Shown: positions 46,001 through 56,501 of the stretch, piece after piece
Numbering within the stretch: the stretch's first letter is position 1
Layout: every line of letters begins with the position of its first letter
Assembly (NCBI GenBank): GCA_030374765.1
Contig: JARGXX010000003.1
Span: forward strand, 1,426,001 to 1,490,000
Direction of reading: 5' to 3'
From: Agarophyton chilense
Taxonomy: Eukaryota; Rhodophyta; Florideophyceae; Gracilariales; Gracilariaceae
DNA length: 64,000 nt
The notes under the pieces: model-generated
Told to the model about the DNA's origin: nothing
The model's input: the letters and a program-made list of their open reading frames with translations, nothing else
Databases searched by the model: none
Position numbers and translations under genes: made by a program

Positions 46001-46365
46001 GTTATAATATATCGCTTGTATTCTGTAACCTACTGTTCACACCTCTGTTTTTCCATACTAATCGCAATAGCGTGAGAAGATTCCGCAAAATAAAATAGTC
46101 CATTTCTTCTGTTTGTTCTTGTAAGAGGAAAACATGTAGTCTGGGAGAATGAATGTACGTTGCTTTTCGAGCCAGTAGATCGGAACGCTATCACATTCGA
46201 AATATTTAAGACAAACTGTGGAGATCTGACATAGGTTTAACATGTAACGTTGGCATGCCGATGCACATAAACCTTTGCTCACGTGGGATGGTTCATCATA
46301 CTTGTAGACCATTGAAGGCACAATTGATACTTGAAAAATGTACCGCGCACGTTGGAGACAAGAGC
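43068..46365. other. AT-rich gap of 3.3 kb, largest gene-free stretch of the island
   Basis: Both neighbouring genes end here (convergent). No complete gene was recognised. A 51-codon plus-strand stretch at 45627-45782 has protein-like composition but no ATG (see findings). Confidence 0.5.
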
Positions 46366-47426
46366 TCAAAACGGAATCGGTTTCCTATCGTACGCGAAAA
46401 ACCCACCAGTGTCATCTATTTCCAACGAATCTACAACGTCCAACAGCCAATTCGCAGCGTCATCAACGGCAAACAGCTTTTGCGGCCTCACGTTCTTTTG
46501 AAAAGGTGCCGAAAGGTCTGTTGCAACAGTGCCAGGATGCAGGGCCACACAAATCACGCCCCGCCTTTGAAGTTCTATACTTATTGTCTTCATTGCTTGG
46601 TTTTGTCCAGCTTTCGACGCTCTGTACGACAACCATCCTCCTAACGAATTATCTGAAATGCTTCCAACACGAGCTGAAAGAGTGGCTAGTATGGATGGAA
46701 CGCGATCTTTTTTGCGGGAAGTTGTCATCAAAGGCGCAAAATGTTTCGCCACTAGAACAGGACCCATCAGATTGATCGCAAGGTTCTTTTGAAGCCAGTC
46801 TGCTTTCACACGAGACAATGATGTTTCTGGCATATTCTCTCCTTCGTGAAGAATACCTGCGGTATGCATTAGCAAATCCACACGTGAATCTTCAGTCCAT
46901 TTCTTCACATTTTGTACAGCGTCTTGTATCTGTATACAAGTTAATGAAAAACGTTAGAGTTCTCTGCATTTCGTATTGCGTTCTTCAAAATTTCTAGTGG
47001 TTAACGTACAGACTCTTCATTTTCAACATCCAGCCGGATGACGTTGAAACGATCCGGCATGAACTGCCAAAGAGCTGAAAGAGCTCCAGCGTCATCAGGC
47101 TCTCGACAAGTCGCAACGATGCGACCCTTCCATCTAGTCGCTAGTTGCTGTGTTATCGCCAATCCAATGCCCCGACTTGCCCCCACGACGAGTGCTACTG
47201 CGTTTGGATCTGAATTTCTGATGCTTGCCTCCGTAGCCACGGCCGGTTTCGAATGGACACTTCTTACATAGCCTGGTCTCCCCTTTACCTTGGGCGGTCT
47301 TTGCTCAGTGAAATTACGATGCCAGGTGGAGATCAGACTTGTGTGACGGAAGTTTACAACTTTGAACCTGGTGCGCGACAGAAAAGGATGACTGAATGAT
47401 AGCAGCGTTCCTGAACGAAAGATCAT
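46366..47426 (-). CDS. Short-chain dehydrogenase/reductase, C-factor/sniffer type
   Basis: Two exons: 47010-47426 and 46366-46929; intron 46930-47009 (80 bp, donor GTACGT, acceptor TATACAG, phase 0). The product is about 326 residues. A leader of about 75 residues rich in Arg, Ser and Phe looks like an organelle-targeting peptide. Then the Rossmann fold: VALVVGASRGIGLAI (cofactor glycines GxxxGIG), R-x-E after ATCREPD, DVENEES, the HTAGI version of the NxAG motif, the Ser in ATLSARVGS, and the catalytic YRASKAGQNQ (YxxxK). The C-terminal HPGTVATDL is the typical SDR block. An NAD(P)H-dependent carbonyl or alcohol oxidoreductase is expected; the substrate cannot be read. HTAG in place of NNAG is seen in some members. 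Confidence 0.9.
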
Positions 47427-47683
47427 GCTCTTTGTCTGTCTCCCAGCGAAAAGCAGTGTGATGTGAAAGCTATTCGTGCATGTCTCGCTTACGGCTGGTT
47501 CTTGTAGCTGAGGCGTTCATAATATGAACAGGTGGTACAGAATGCGCTGTTAAATTTCAGAATGTCTCATTTTATGGCCCTTTGGTCGTCCATGATAATG
47601 TAAAGTACATGATGGCATATACAACTCCTTCACTCACGCTAAGCCTTAATTTAAGACCTAAAGAGGTAGAGACTGAGTACGAG

Positions 47684-48079
47684 TTAAATTCCTGGAAAAC
47701 CAGCACAAAGATGCATAGCAGAAAGCTCAAAAACAAAAAATGTGGAAAGTCTCACCGCACTTTGAAGCAATCTACCCATTCCTGCTGCCGTTCCAGTGAA
47801 TTTCCAGATGAAGGGCGGTAAGGAGGAGAGGACAAATCCCATTGCGCCCATAGCATTACCGAGTGTATCCCGGCTTCGCAATGAACCCGGGATGCGAGGG
47901 ACTTCCTGAGAAACCCCGCCCGTCCTCGGGAAGCTTACGTTCTGTATGGCCCTTAGGTAACTATCAAAGGCTTCACTGGGCGACAGGATCGTCGGGGTTT
48001 TCAATGAATGCCGCAGAGGCTTGGGGTTGCAACAATGAGAAAAAGGTGATACAAATGTGGATGTCAAGCTATTCTGCAT
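47684..48079 (-). CDS. Uncertain exon-like frame, unknown product
   Basis: A 131-codon frame with a coding feel around 47750-47960 (EAFDSYLRAIQNVSF, then a hydrophobic MGAMGFVLSSLPPFIWKF segment). A GTGAGA right after the codons for LLQSA could be a donor, so the true gene may continue through an intron that I could not resolve. It lies between the dehydrogenase and the spondin-domain gene on the same strand. No family recognised. It could be the 3' part of a small membrane protein gene or non-coding sequence. Confidence 0.28.
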   Translation of the reverse strand: MQNSLTSTFVSPFSHCCNPKPLRHSLKTPTILSPSEAFDSYLRAIQNVSFPRTGGVSQEVPRIPGSLRSRDTLGNAMGAMGFVLSSLPPFIWKFTGTAAGMGRLLQSAVRLSTFFVFELSAMHLCAGFPGI

Positions 48080-48178
48080 ATGTGACTAGCCAACTTGAGC
48101 AGATTTATTATCTCTGGCAGTATAACATGAGTCTTTAACTTTTCCTTGGTACAATATTGAAGTAATCTGTACCATGTT

Positions 48179-48865
48179 TTACCGAATCCTTTGAATATAG
48201 TACGTGCCCACCGGTTGACCATGAAAGGGGTCTGTCTCATCCTCCACCAGTGGAGCAATGTTTTTGGGAGGTTCGGATGGCATGTCAAGGCTCGCATCCG
48301 ACGGATCAGTGAAGTCCCCCCCATCATCAGTACCAGCATCATAGGCAATAAGCTTGCCCCAAAGGGACTTCACAAAACGTCCTTTTGCGAACAAGTTTTG
48401 ATTGGCGACGAACACCAGCCAATCCGGAGATGGTGCAATCATTCCAACAAAGGTGATGAATGGATGATCACAGTCAACCATGAAACGCAAAGTAGTTCGA
48501 TTCCCGGGCATTGTAGGGCCATCGGCGGCAACGACGCTCTTCACCCCTTTTTTGGCGTCTCGAAGATGTTGGGCAACTTTGACCAAGCGGCGATTGTCAC
48601 CTGTCTCAGCAATCAGTTCAACTTGAGGGGACGCAAACCCGCGCTCTGTGAGAATTGAAATGCGGTTTGAGTGAGAGGCGCCAGTGATGGGGGAGAAGAC
48701 AAGCCCATTTTCCGGGATAGTGTCACCGAACTTCTCAGGAGTTAAAAAGTTACGAAATGTAATTCTGTATTCTGCTGTCGATCTGCACCCGATTTCTTTT
48801 CCTGATGCAGATACGGATTGAATAAGTGCGATGGTCAACAGAGATGCCAGCAGTTGGTGAAGCAT
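48179..48865 (-). CDS. Secreted spondin-domain (Spond_N) protein
   Basis: A 228-residue protein. Residues 1-20 (MLHQLLASLLTIALIQSVSA) form a clear signal peptide. The remainder is one Spond_N domain: YRITFRNFLTPEKFGDTIPE, LVFSPITGASHSNRISI, GFASPQVELIAETGDNRRL, MIAPSPDWLVFVANQNL, then YDAGTDDGGDFTDPSD, all in the order of the F-spondin N-terminal domain. The acidic YDAGTDDG segment is the domain's metal-binding region. Family members in animals and bacteria are extracellular matrix or adhesion proteins; here it is probably a cell-wall or secreted factor. It has no thrombospondin repeats, so it is a minimal single-domain form. CTGCAG-rich upstream sequence offers no clear promoter motif. Confidence 0.88.
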   Translation of the reverse strand: MLHQLLASLLTIALIQSVSASGKEIGCRSTAEYRITFRNFLTPEKFGDTIPENGLVFSPITGASHSNRISILTERGFASPQVELIAETGDNRRLVKVAQHLRDAKKGVKSVVAADGPTMPGNRTTLRFMVDCDHPFITFVGMIAPSPDWLVFVANQNLFAKGRFVKSLWGKLIAYDAGTDDGGDFTDPSDASLDMPSEPPKNIAPLVEDETDPFHGQPVGTYYIQRIR

Positions 48866-50434
48866 TGTGCTTTCGATGCAGACGAGGACGGCTGACAGTC
48901 AGGAATGCTAATTAGTGAAACTGCAAGAAAGCAGACTTCACTTTATGGCTTCTCGCTACACGATTCCCCTGATGGAGCTCCGTTTTATACTCGTTGAAGA
49001 CGATCCGGTTCGCTGAGTTATGCAACGAAGCCCTGGTTTCACACGTAACATCGATGTCACAGATATTCCACGTTAAACTGAACAATGTTTCGACGCTTCT
49101 TGTTCCCGTCTGGGGATTTTGGACTTCACTTGAGAGAATAAAATAAACAGTGTGCTTGTGGTAATCGTATGAGGAATATGCAAAGGTTTCCAGGATCCGG
49201 AAGACGTGTAAAATACGATTTCGTGGCGCCCGCACGGCGCCCCTTTTGATTTGAACTAGTTGGCACGCTTGCTTTCCTTGACGTCACCCCACAGTTAAAT
49301 TTGTAGTCAAGAACATTTTGTGTAGATTGAAAATCTGTGGCACAAACGAAGCCATAGACTTCGAGAGCGGATTGCGCTATTATTGTGTATAGAATGGATA
49401 TTTTGATTGCTGTGTTCTCAGAATTCAATGCTTTAACGTTGGCGTGGCTCTTTTGTGGCGGATTTTACGGCTTGAATAGAAGCAGCCTCTCAAAATGCAA
49501 GCTTTTGGTGTTTGGACGAAGTCGGCTCTCTAAAAGACTCTGTTAACACTGTAGAGCAAAGGAGCCCTGAAATTCAAGAACAAACTAGGATTCCGAATAG
49601 AGGACCGAGCTGCGCCAAGTAGATAAAAAAAACCTACTGCTCTGCAGTTGCAACTCATGTGGAGAGATTTGGTTTGAACGTGCTACAATTGAAGCGTCAT
49701 CAATTCAGATCAATTCAAAGAGCCATGATCATTCAGAAAGGCTGCCAACAGTGCTATGACGAGAGCAGTTGAGCGATTCGGGGGCCGCAGCTAATACAAT
49801 AGACCTAGCTAGAACTGCGCGTTTGTGTGATTTGGAAGAACGAGATTGTTGGATTTTAGAATGATTTTCGATTTATTAGCAACAGCAAAAAAACAGTTTA
49901 TCAAGCATGAAGGCAAGTGCAATGGGCGAAACGAGACCGCGAAATAAATGCGTCGTACTACGGCGGCCCAATCCAGTCGCAACCCTGCTGGTTGAAGGTT
50001 CATGAGCACGATCGGAGGGTATGTAAAAGTATCATGGTACCGTCGTACATAAGTGGATAGTCTGCACCGGTCGACGCACTCTCTCACGCTTGGATTCACA
50101 CTGGTTAGCTCACGGCGTCCCCGCTGCCACCGCCTGGTGTCAGGAAAAAGAATGAGACCCGGGACGTCCGACGCAAGCTAAAATTCAAAAACTTAAAAAT
50201 CACAACGGTTGAACGGTTGCCGAAACAGCCCCCTTTGATGCGCGTCCACTGGGCGTCCACCGGCCCGTGGCGCACGACTACGACCCCAACACAGCTCTCA
50301 GGGCATCGCCACCACCTCAAATCCCATTGCGGATGCATGTTGTTCACAGAAACGCGTTTCCAATTGTCGAAACACAACTGTTGCGGCTCCGTATTCGAGC
50401 CATCCCTAGCTTGTGACACTTGCCTATATCTCCG
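48866..50434. other. Intergenic, about 1.6 kb, no gene seen
   Basis: Divergent spacer between the spondin-domain gene (minus) and CAP-H2 (plus). Short frames only. Confidence 0.5.
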
Positions 50435-52372
50435 ATGACGCAGCACTCTGCCGAAGCGCCCAGTTTTAGCGTCTTACTCAACCCAATACGTGATCTCGCT
50501 GCCAATTGGAGCATAGATGTCGCCAATGAACTTTCGAAATATGCTGCATCTCTTGGTATAGACCTCGATGGAACTTCTCCGCAGCGCCTCGAGAATACCG
50601 TTCCGGTCGATTTCGCACAGGCTGCCTTGCTCGTACAGGGTTCTACTTCTATTTACTCGCGAAAGGTGGAGCATTTGTACAGCCTAGTATACACAGCAGT
50701 TTCCTCTTTAAATCAATTGAAGAGCAATGAAAAATTCGCCCGCGACGATGCAGACGGTGCTGATGTCCAATCTGAAGATGAGTTTCTGGTTGACCAAGTT
50801 AATTTTCTTTCTTTGGATGATTGTTTGCCCGAAGTTGATGAGAATCAGATCACGCTTCCACAAAAGAATCTTCCGCCCATTAGTTCTCTTGAGGACAAGA
50901 CATGTTTGAAACAAATACCTCCAATGCTTGTGCGACATGGTTCCGATGCCGCAGAACTAGCGTCCGCAAAGTTCAACATGTTATCCGCGCGTTCGCATCC
51001 ATCTGGTGCTCTTTTCATGCCAGGTTGTCCGCCGTTTGATGAGAATCTGCAAGCATTACCTGAAGGCTGTCTATTGCCTCAAATAGAGCAACCGAACGAA
51101 ACTTCAAGCCTTCACGATCAGCACAATACACAGCCGACTGCCATCGATTTTGATGATGATGGATTTTGTACTCCGCCCCCGACGGCTGCCATTTACGACG
51201 AGGACGAAGTATTAGTAGCTGTTGCGAGCTCAGCGAAGAAAAGAAGAAATCGTGCTTTTTCACCTGTGGACAGAGACTACCTCGACCCTCCGAAACGCAA
51301 TCCATTTCTGCTTTTGGATCCTCACCAGAAGATACCAAAGTTGGACAAGGAGCTGCGAGTCGGAAAAACATATCAGAAGCCGAGAAAAACTACTGCGCCA
51401 AAGCCATATCTTGGCTTTTTAGACGACGGTATGAGCAAGATGGAATTGGTAGACGCGCTTTTGGGACCTATATCTCGTGGCACGTCTATCAGAAAGTATC
51501 TCTGCTTCGAGGGCGCTAGGGACAGCTACCAGGACATTTTGCGTCGTAGAATGACGAAGAAGAGGCTGCGGATGCGAAGTGGGTCGCCTACGGCAGTTAT
51601 CTTTGATGAGAATAGAGAGATGTTCGAATGCATGGAGGAGGACGAAGATCTGATAGGTATGGGCGTTAATACCGTGACATTTGATATTGGTGAAAACGAT
51701 GATATGAATGGCCCCCCATGTCCAGATATTAATGATGAAGGAGACGGCGGTATGGACGGTTTGGATAGTATGGAAGCTATGGGTGTCATAGACGGCATAG
51801 ACGCTGCAGCGAGTGATATGCTGCAACTAGGAGGTGGTTCTGGTTCGCCGTCTGTTTATCAAGACCAACTCCGCCGACTCGCCTCCAGCTATGAAGAAAC
51901 GTGTCGGAAATACATGGAGCGAACGCGCGGGCTCTGGGAGCAACATTCCGTCGACGCAAAGGTAGCCAAAAGGGTGGAATCCTGGGAGGCAAGAATACAG
52001 CCTATTCTAGACGAAGAGGAGCAGCGACCAGAATTTGACATAGCAGCGTATGGACACCGTATTCTTTCACAGTTTCGAGAAAGAGCTGACAAGCAGCAAA
52101 CGAAGGAGATGTCGATGAGTATCATGTTTCGGGGACCCGATACGTATGATGTGTGCCGCAAATTTTTGGCTACGCTTCAACTTGCAAACTCTTATTCTAT
52201 CGAAATTGTCCCACCGTCTCAGTGCTGCGTGTCTGACCCGACGCTTCGTCTCATTGAGCAGGCTGGAGGCGGCGCGACGCCAGTGAAATCACGGCCCAAG
52301 CGCGTAAGACAGGCAGGCGGGACACCCCTTAACGCAAAACGTCCTCCTCTCCGTCAAAGACTAGACTTGTAG
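50435..52372 (+). CDS. NCAPH2: Condensin II kleisin-type subunit CAP-H2
   Basis: A 645-residue single-exon protein. I start at the ATG at 50435; the open frame begins 15 bases earlier at a TTG. The N-terminal domain (about 12-105) carries LLNPIRDLAANWSIDVANELSKY and QAALLVQGSTSIYSRKVEHLY, both hallmarks of CAP-H2. The middle is acidic and disordered, with a basic KKRRNRAF patch near 270. The C-terminal domain (about 520-600) has the winged-helix block IMFRGPDTYDVCRKFLATLQLANSYSIEI. CAP-H2 bridges the SMC2-SMC4 heads and recruits the two HEAT subunits of condensin II, which acts on chromosome architecture inside the nucleus. Identity is clear from both ends; the middle is lineage-specific. Confidence 0.93.
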   Translation: MTQHSAEAPSFSVLLNPIRDLAANWSIDVANELSKYAASLGIDLDGTSPQRLENTVPVDFAQAALLVQGSTSIYSRKVEHLYSLVYTAVSSLNQLKSNEKFARDDADGADVQSEDEFLVDQVNFLSLDDCLPEVDENQITLPQKNLPPISSLEDKTCLKQIPPMLVRHGSDAAELASAKFNMLSARSHPSGALFMPGCPPFDENLQALPEGCLLPQIEQPNETSSLHDQHNTQPTAIDFDDDGFCTPPPTAAIYDEDEVLVAVASSAKKRRNRAFSPVDRDYLDPPKRNPFLLLDPHQKIPKLDKELRVGKTYQKPRKTTAPKPYLGFLDDGMSKMELVDALLGPISRGTSIRKYLCFEGARDSYQDILRRRMTKKRLRMRSGSPTAVIFDENREMFECMEEDEDLIGMGVNTVTFDIGENDDMNGPPCPDINDEGDGGMDGLDSMEAMGVIDGIDAAASDMLQLGGGSGSPSVYQDQLRRLASSYEETCRKYMERTRGLWEQHSVDAKVAKRVESWEARIQPILDEEEQRPEFDIAAYGHRILSQFRERADKQQTKEMSMSIMFRGPDTYDVCRKFLATLQLANSYSIEIVPPSQCCVSDPTLRLIEQAGGGATPVKSRPKRVRQAGGTPLNAKRPPLRQRLDL

Positions 52373-52811
52373 AAAGTGAAGGTTTTAACGGTGACATTCG
52401 CTTACTCTATTAAAAGTAGTTCAAAGAGCGCTCGCTTTCTGCAGCGTCGAGAGTTTTTTTTCCTCTTCTCTATTGTCTGTCTGGCGCTCTCTTGTCCCTA
52501 AATTACCAAAGTCGTACAAAATAGGCTTCAAAGTCCAAAACAAAAACAACACGTCGACCAAACACAATCCTCCAACATTGCTTGGAGGTGTCCAAACTGC
52601 CATTGCCACATCGCTCTCAAGTCCTTAAAGGACGCGTCACCGTCACATAGCCAAAGCGGCACCAAACAGAACACAACTCGTCAAGTTAAAAAAAAAAGAA
52701 AAAGGCCAAGAGTTGCCGATCAAACAGCGCTGCTAGCTGGTAGGTAGGCTTCTGCATTGAAAGATCACCAGCAGAGCAGAACGAAAATAAGTGGGGTTGG
52801 TGAAGCAAATG
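52373..52811. other. Convergent 3' spacer CAP-H2 / TBP
   Basis: About 440 bp with the two 3' untranslated regions. An A-rich run lies at about 52690-52702. No gene. Confidence 0.5.
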
Positions 52812-53534
52812 CTAGTTTCTCGGCTTGCGGAAAGTTTGCAGCACGTGATATATGTTATCGAAAGCTTCATAGATGTCTGAGCGAACTTTGGCACCAGTGA
52901 GAACGACTTTGCCCGAGACAAAGATGAGCAAGACAATCTTGGGTTTGATCATACGATAGATGAGGCCGGGAAAGAGTTCTGGTTCATAACTGCAGAACTG
53001 ACTGTGAGCGTGGGCCAAGCCCTCCAAGCGAACAGGAAAGTTTACATCGCAACTCGCAACGATGTTCTGGACTGTGAACTCCTTAAACTTGGCGTTGTCA
53101 TAACCAAGCTTGTGAACAATTTTTGCGTACTTTCTTGACGCTCGACTTGACTCACGTTCTGATTTGGCTCCAGTGACAACTATTTTGCCAGAGGAGAAAA
53201 TCAATGCAGTGGTCTTTGGTTCGCGAATACGCATGATAACAGCGGCAAAACGCTTAGGATTGTACTCGGCATTCCTGGCGCGCAAGGCAATCTTCTTGAG
53301 GTCGAGCTTTACATCCAAGTTGGTGGTAGCCACGACATTTTGAATCTCGGGGACAATGCCGTGGCTGATACGACCGGAGGTGTTGGAGGGTTGAGGGGGT
53401 TTGGGCTGGTCAGTTGGAGGGGGGGCTGGTTGCGAGTTGGTTGGTTGCAGTCTTCCGGCAGAGGAAGCGGCGGCGGTGTGGGCTGAGGCGGGTGATTCGG
53501 CAGGCTTGTTAGTTTGAAAGGGCTCGACCTGCAT
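52812..53534 (-). CDS. TBP: TATA-box-binding protein
   Basis: A 240-residue single-exon protein. Residues 1-55 are a Pro/Gln/Ala-rich variable N-terminus. The core (about 60-240) has the two TBP repeats: [20 protein letters not shown] ... [11 protein letters not shown] ... [18 protein letters not shown], then [20 protein letters not shown] ... [19 protein letters not shown] ... [15 protein letters not shown]. The four DNA-intercalating phenylalanines (PKRF, LIF, ELF, LIF) are present. It nucleates transcription by RNA polymerases I, II and III as part of SL1, TFIID and TFIIIB. It pairs divergently with RPL24. Confidence 0.98.
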   Translation of the reverse strand: MQVEPFQTNKPAESPASAHTAAASSAGRLQPTNSQPAPPPTDQPKPPQPSNTSGRISHGIVPEIQNVVATTNLDVKLDLKKIALRARNAEYNPKRFAAVIMRIREPKTTALIFSSGKIVVTGAKSERESSRASRKYAKIVHKLGYDNAKFKEFTVQNIVASCDVNFPVRLEGLAHAHSQFCSYEPELFPGLIYRMIKPKIVLLIFVSGKVVLTGAKVRSDIYEAFDNIYHVLQTFRKPRN

Positions 53535-54340
53535 CGTGCGGTCGGGGTTTGTGATGAGCGCAAACAGCGAGTACGCTGGGGCAGCGCAAAAGTTGAGAAG
53601 GAGAGGGTTGTGTGGTCAAAAGAGCTGTTGGATGAGATGAAGGGCGGGCGGATAAAGAGCTGTTGAAGACGGTGAGCGAACGCGAAGCCGCGAAGATGAG
53701 GGGAGCAAAAGCGGCTGTGGTTTGGGGGGGCATGACGGGACAGCAAACGCAAGCGAGGAGCACCAAACGGCGGGCGCAGCACACAAGCAGCGAAAAACGG
53801 GAGCGCGAAGGTGGCGAAGGAAGCAGTCAAAGGTCAGTAAAGCGGTACGAAGAGAGCAAAGCGCGGCGCACACGCACACGCACATGCACGTCCATAAGAC
53901 GCGACGCCACACAAGCGCGAGGGCGAGAAGCGGCGGCAGAAAACTCACCGACTAAAGCCGGAAGCAAGGCGAGAGACCTAGCGGAGAAGACGCGCGCGCC
54001 GGGAAGGCAGGAGACGAGGGCGACGCGGGCGCAGTGGCGACGGGGGAGCGGCAGAGGGATGGGATGCGCGGAATGGAGAAGCGCGGCTACGACGCTGACG
54101 CGACTGAGCAGTAAAGTGGAAGTGGTGTGCTTTGGCTTTTTCGAGAGTCCGGATTACAGAGCCGGTTTTTTCGGCGCTCGCCGCAGCCGCCGGCCGCCCC
54201 GCCCACGCGCAGCGCCGCAGTGCGCGTCGTGGACAGGCCGTTTTGACTCGTCCGCTCCGCTTTCGCTTCCAGACCGCGAGCCTTTCACCATCTCGTCGCG
54301 CGTTTATTGTTTCTACCTCGCGCGCCGCTGCATCGCCGTC
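53535..54340. promoter_or_regulatory. Shared divergent promoter region, TBP / RPL24
   Basis: 806 bp of GC-rich spacer between two housekeeping starts. Long frames on both strands are low-complexity (Arg/Ala/Ser/Pro) and have no domain. A CT-rich initiator-like stretch precedes the RPL24 ATG. Confidence 0.45.
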
Positions 54341-54946
54341 ATGGTCGTCAAGTAAGTAGTCGTTCGACTTTTCCGCGCTCATCGTCCTCATCCCCTCCGA
54401 TCCACCCCCCACTTAGCCGGTCGTCATCCGCGCGCTGCGCTGTTTCCCCTTGCAATCGCGTTGCGAAAGGGATCCACACACACGAACAATGTACTAACCG
54501 CGCCGCTTTGAGCTTGCGACAGAACTGAGCTTTGTAACTACTCTGGCTTCCGTATCTATCCCGGCCACGGGCGCCGTTACATTCGTGTAGACGGTCGCCA
54601 GTATGTGTTCGTCAACGCCAAGTCCGAGGCGTCCTTTCACATGAAGCGCAAGCCCGCCAAGCACTCGTGGACCCAGTTGTATCGCCGCCTCAACAAGAAG
54701 GGCGTGCAAGAGGAGACGCAGCGACGCCGCACCCGCAGAAAGATGTCCTCCGCCCCCAAGGCCGTTGAGGGTGCTTCGCTCGAGGTCATCAAGGCCAAGC
54801 GCAACCAGCGCCCCGAGGTGCGAAAGGCTGCACGTGAGGCCGCCCTTAAGGATATCAAGGAGAGGAAAAAGGGAATGCGATCGAAGCGCGCTCCCGCCCC
54901 CTCTGCCAAGAGCGCTAACAAGATGCCCGTGGCTCAACGCCGTTAG
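54341..54946 (+). CDS. RPL24: 60S ribosomal protein L24 (eL24)
   Basis: Two exons: 54341-54351 (11 bases, MVVK) and 54523-54946; the intron of 171 bp runs from GTAAGT to GCGACAG. The product of 144 residues reads MVVKTELCNYSGFRIYPGHG, then YVFVNAKSEASFHMKRKP and LYRRLNKKGVQEE, typical of eL24. The single Cys of the family's opening CxxSG-type zinc motif is present (LCNYSG) but a second Cys is not, as in many eukaryotic eL24 proteins. The C-terminal half is a basic helix. As in RPS8, the intron sits a few codons after the ATG. Confidence 0.96.
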
Positions 54947-54997
54947 ACGCAGTAAAATCGATAAACATCAACGCGTGTCTTTGACATGATTGTGGCT

Positions 54998-55699
54998 TCA
55001 CCTTTCCATTTGCACCAATTTCATTGTGTTATCAATCATCTCAGCGATTCGACTTTGCTCTATCATCGCGCGCAGAGTCTTAACGTCGTCTGGCGAATGT
55101 TGCGGCGCAGCTGTTTGTTCATCTGCGCTGTGCCCGCCTGATTGCTGCCAATTATCCGATAGCTCATGCTCGTCACACTCGACACACTCAAGAGCATCCG
55201 TCGAGACGCTGCCGTCATCGCCATGCTGCACTTGTGCAACACCAGTCATGCGAGCGCCAACAAACGCAGCATGCTGCTCGCCCAACCAATGTAGCAACGT
55301 GGAGCAAAACTCACTGAGGGTAAACGCTGAGGAATAGGGCGAGTGATGAAACAAACTGTAGTGTTGTACGCACTCGGTGACGGTGATAACGAAGCGAGAG
55401 TCAGAATGCACGTGAACGACAACTGGCGCCCTGCGATGCTCTGCGTGCTTGACGATCGGATCGAAGTTTGCTACTGTTGGTGCGTACTGCGACGGGTTGC
55501 GGAACACGAGACGGCGCAGAGGACCGCCGTCTACATCGCGCGCTAGGCTGATGAAGTTGTGGATTATGGGCCAGATGTTGTCGGCGGTGATTTTGTGCGC
55601 TTCGGGCGGCTGCGGCTGTTGGGAAGGCTGCTGCCACACGACGTCGTGTAAACAGGTTCCATCGGCGCGCGCGAACACGTTGACGCGACGAGGTGACAT
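54998..55699 (-). CDS. Conserved-looking hypothetical protein
   Basis: A 233-residue protein from the ATG at 55699, which lies directly behind a good acceptor (CCCTTCCAG). A donor GTGAGT occurs about 90 bases upstream, so a 5'-UTR intron is likely and the frame upstream of the ATG is not coding. The sequence opens MSPRRVNVFARADGT, followed by a folded-looking middle (residues about 35-150, with alternating hydrophobic strands such as APVVVHVHSDSRFVITVTE) and an acidic C-terminus. The strand pattern hints at a longin- or roadblock-like fold, but no motif is decisive. It ends 51 bases after RPL24, convergently. Function unknown. Confidence 0.6.
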   Translation of the reverse strand: MSPRRVNVFARADGTCLHDVVWQQPSQQPQPPEAHKITADNIWPIIHNFISLARDVDGGPLRRLVFRNPSQYAPTVANFDPIVKHAEHRRAPVVVHVHSDSRFVITVTECVQHYSLFHHSPYSSAFTLSEFCSTLLHWLGEQHAAFVGARMTGVAQVQHGDDGSVSTDALECVECDEHELSDNWQQSGGHSADEQTAAPQHSPDDVKTLRAMIEQSRIAEMIDNTMKLVQMER

Positions 55700-55859
55700 C
55701 TGGAAGGGGAGATAGCGGGTAGCAGAGGGGAAGGGGAGGGGGGGTTTACGATGGCCGGGCGATGGTTGGGCGATGGTTGGAGAGAACACTCACGCGCGGT
55801 GTAGATACAGTAAGGATTACAGTGCATGGTCAAAACATTAAAGGCAGCGCAGTTTAGTA

Positions 55860-56501
55860 CTATACAGACGGGAGATCGTGAATGATGGAGTCAACCATCC
55901 AGCGCCTCCGTCCGCCGCCGCCAAACTCCTGGCGCGACATGGAAAAAGTGAAGACGGTCTCGACGCCGCCGCGCACGCGAAAGAGTCTGCGACTGATATA
56001 CGAGTCGTCGCCATCGCGCAGCGCCGACAGCGTCTCGCTCTCATAGTCAGCGAAAAAGACGTCGTAAGGGTCGGCCACAATGACACGTTTGAAGCGCTCA
56101 AACTGGCCAAGGTCCATGCGGCGGCCGAAAAAGTGGTGTGACAGCGCCCAGATATCGAGGTTAGCAAAAGCATACAGCGCGTCAATGCCGTCATCCTTAC
56201 AAGGACCGCTGCGCGCGTTGCTACGAAGCGCGCTGAGTAACATGCGCAACGTCTCCTCGGGCGATAGCTGCGCGTACAACGCGACGCGGTCCTTCCAAGC
56301 TAGCTCGTCGCCCGGACGCGACGCCGACGAGTTACGTAACGTGCAACGTAACAGCGCGACTGGTGCGCGACGCGCGACACGCGACGACGACGACGACGAA
56401 GAAGAAGAAGAAGAAGAAGAAGGCGACGATGACGGCGCCGATAAGCGAGGCGCCAAGACGGGCGACGGCGCGAAGGCGACGGCGCTGCGAGCAGCTTCCA
56501 T
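55860..56501 (-). CDS. Plastid-targeted conserved protein of unknown function
   Basis: A 213-residue protein. Residues 1-60 are Ala/Ser/Arg-rich with a long Ser run (encoded by GAC/GAA repeats at about 56384-56424), which suits a transit peptide. The folded part contains a striking conserved-type block: DGIDALYAFANLDIWALSHHFFGRRMDLGQFERFKRVIV (residues about 104-142, quoted only in part here by key residues DGID, FGRRMDLGQFERF), then strands ending in RWMVDSI. I recall such blocks from plastid proteins of algae and plants with a nuclear-transport-factor-2-like fold, but cannot name the family with certainty. It diverges from the kinase gene over 350 bp. Confidence 0.65.
   Translation of the reverse strand: MEAARSAVAFAPSPVLAPRLSAPSSSPSSSSSSSSSSSSSRVARRAPVALLRCTLRNSSASRPGDELAWKDRVALYAQLSPEETLRMLLSALRSNARSGPCKDDGIDALYAFANLDIWALSHHFFGRRMDLGQFERFKRVIVADPYDVFFADYESETLSALRDGDDSYISRRLFRVRGGVETVFTFSMSRQEFGGGGRRRWMVDSIIHDLPSV

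Noticed and set aside
53663-54355. 230-codon frame in the TBP/RPL24 spacer
   Set aside because: Arg/Ala/Thr-rich composition artefact; overlaps promoter and RPL24 first exon.
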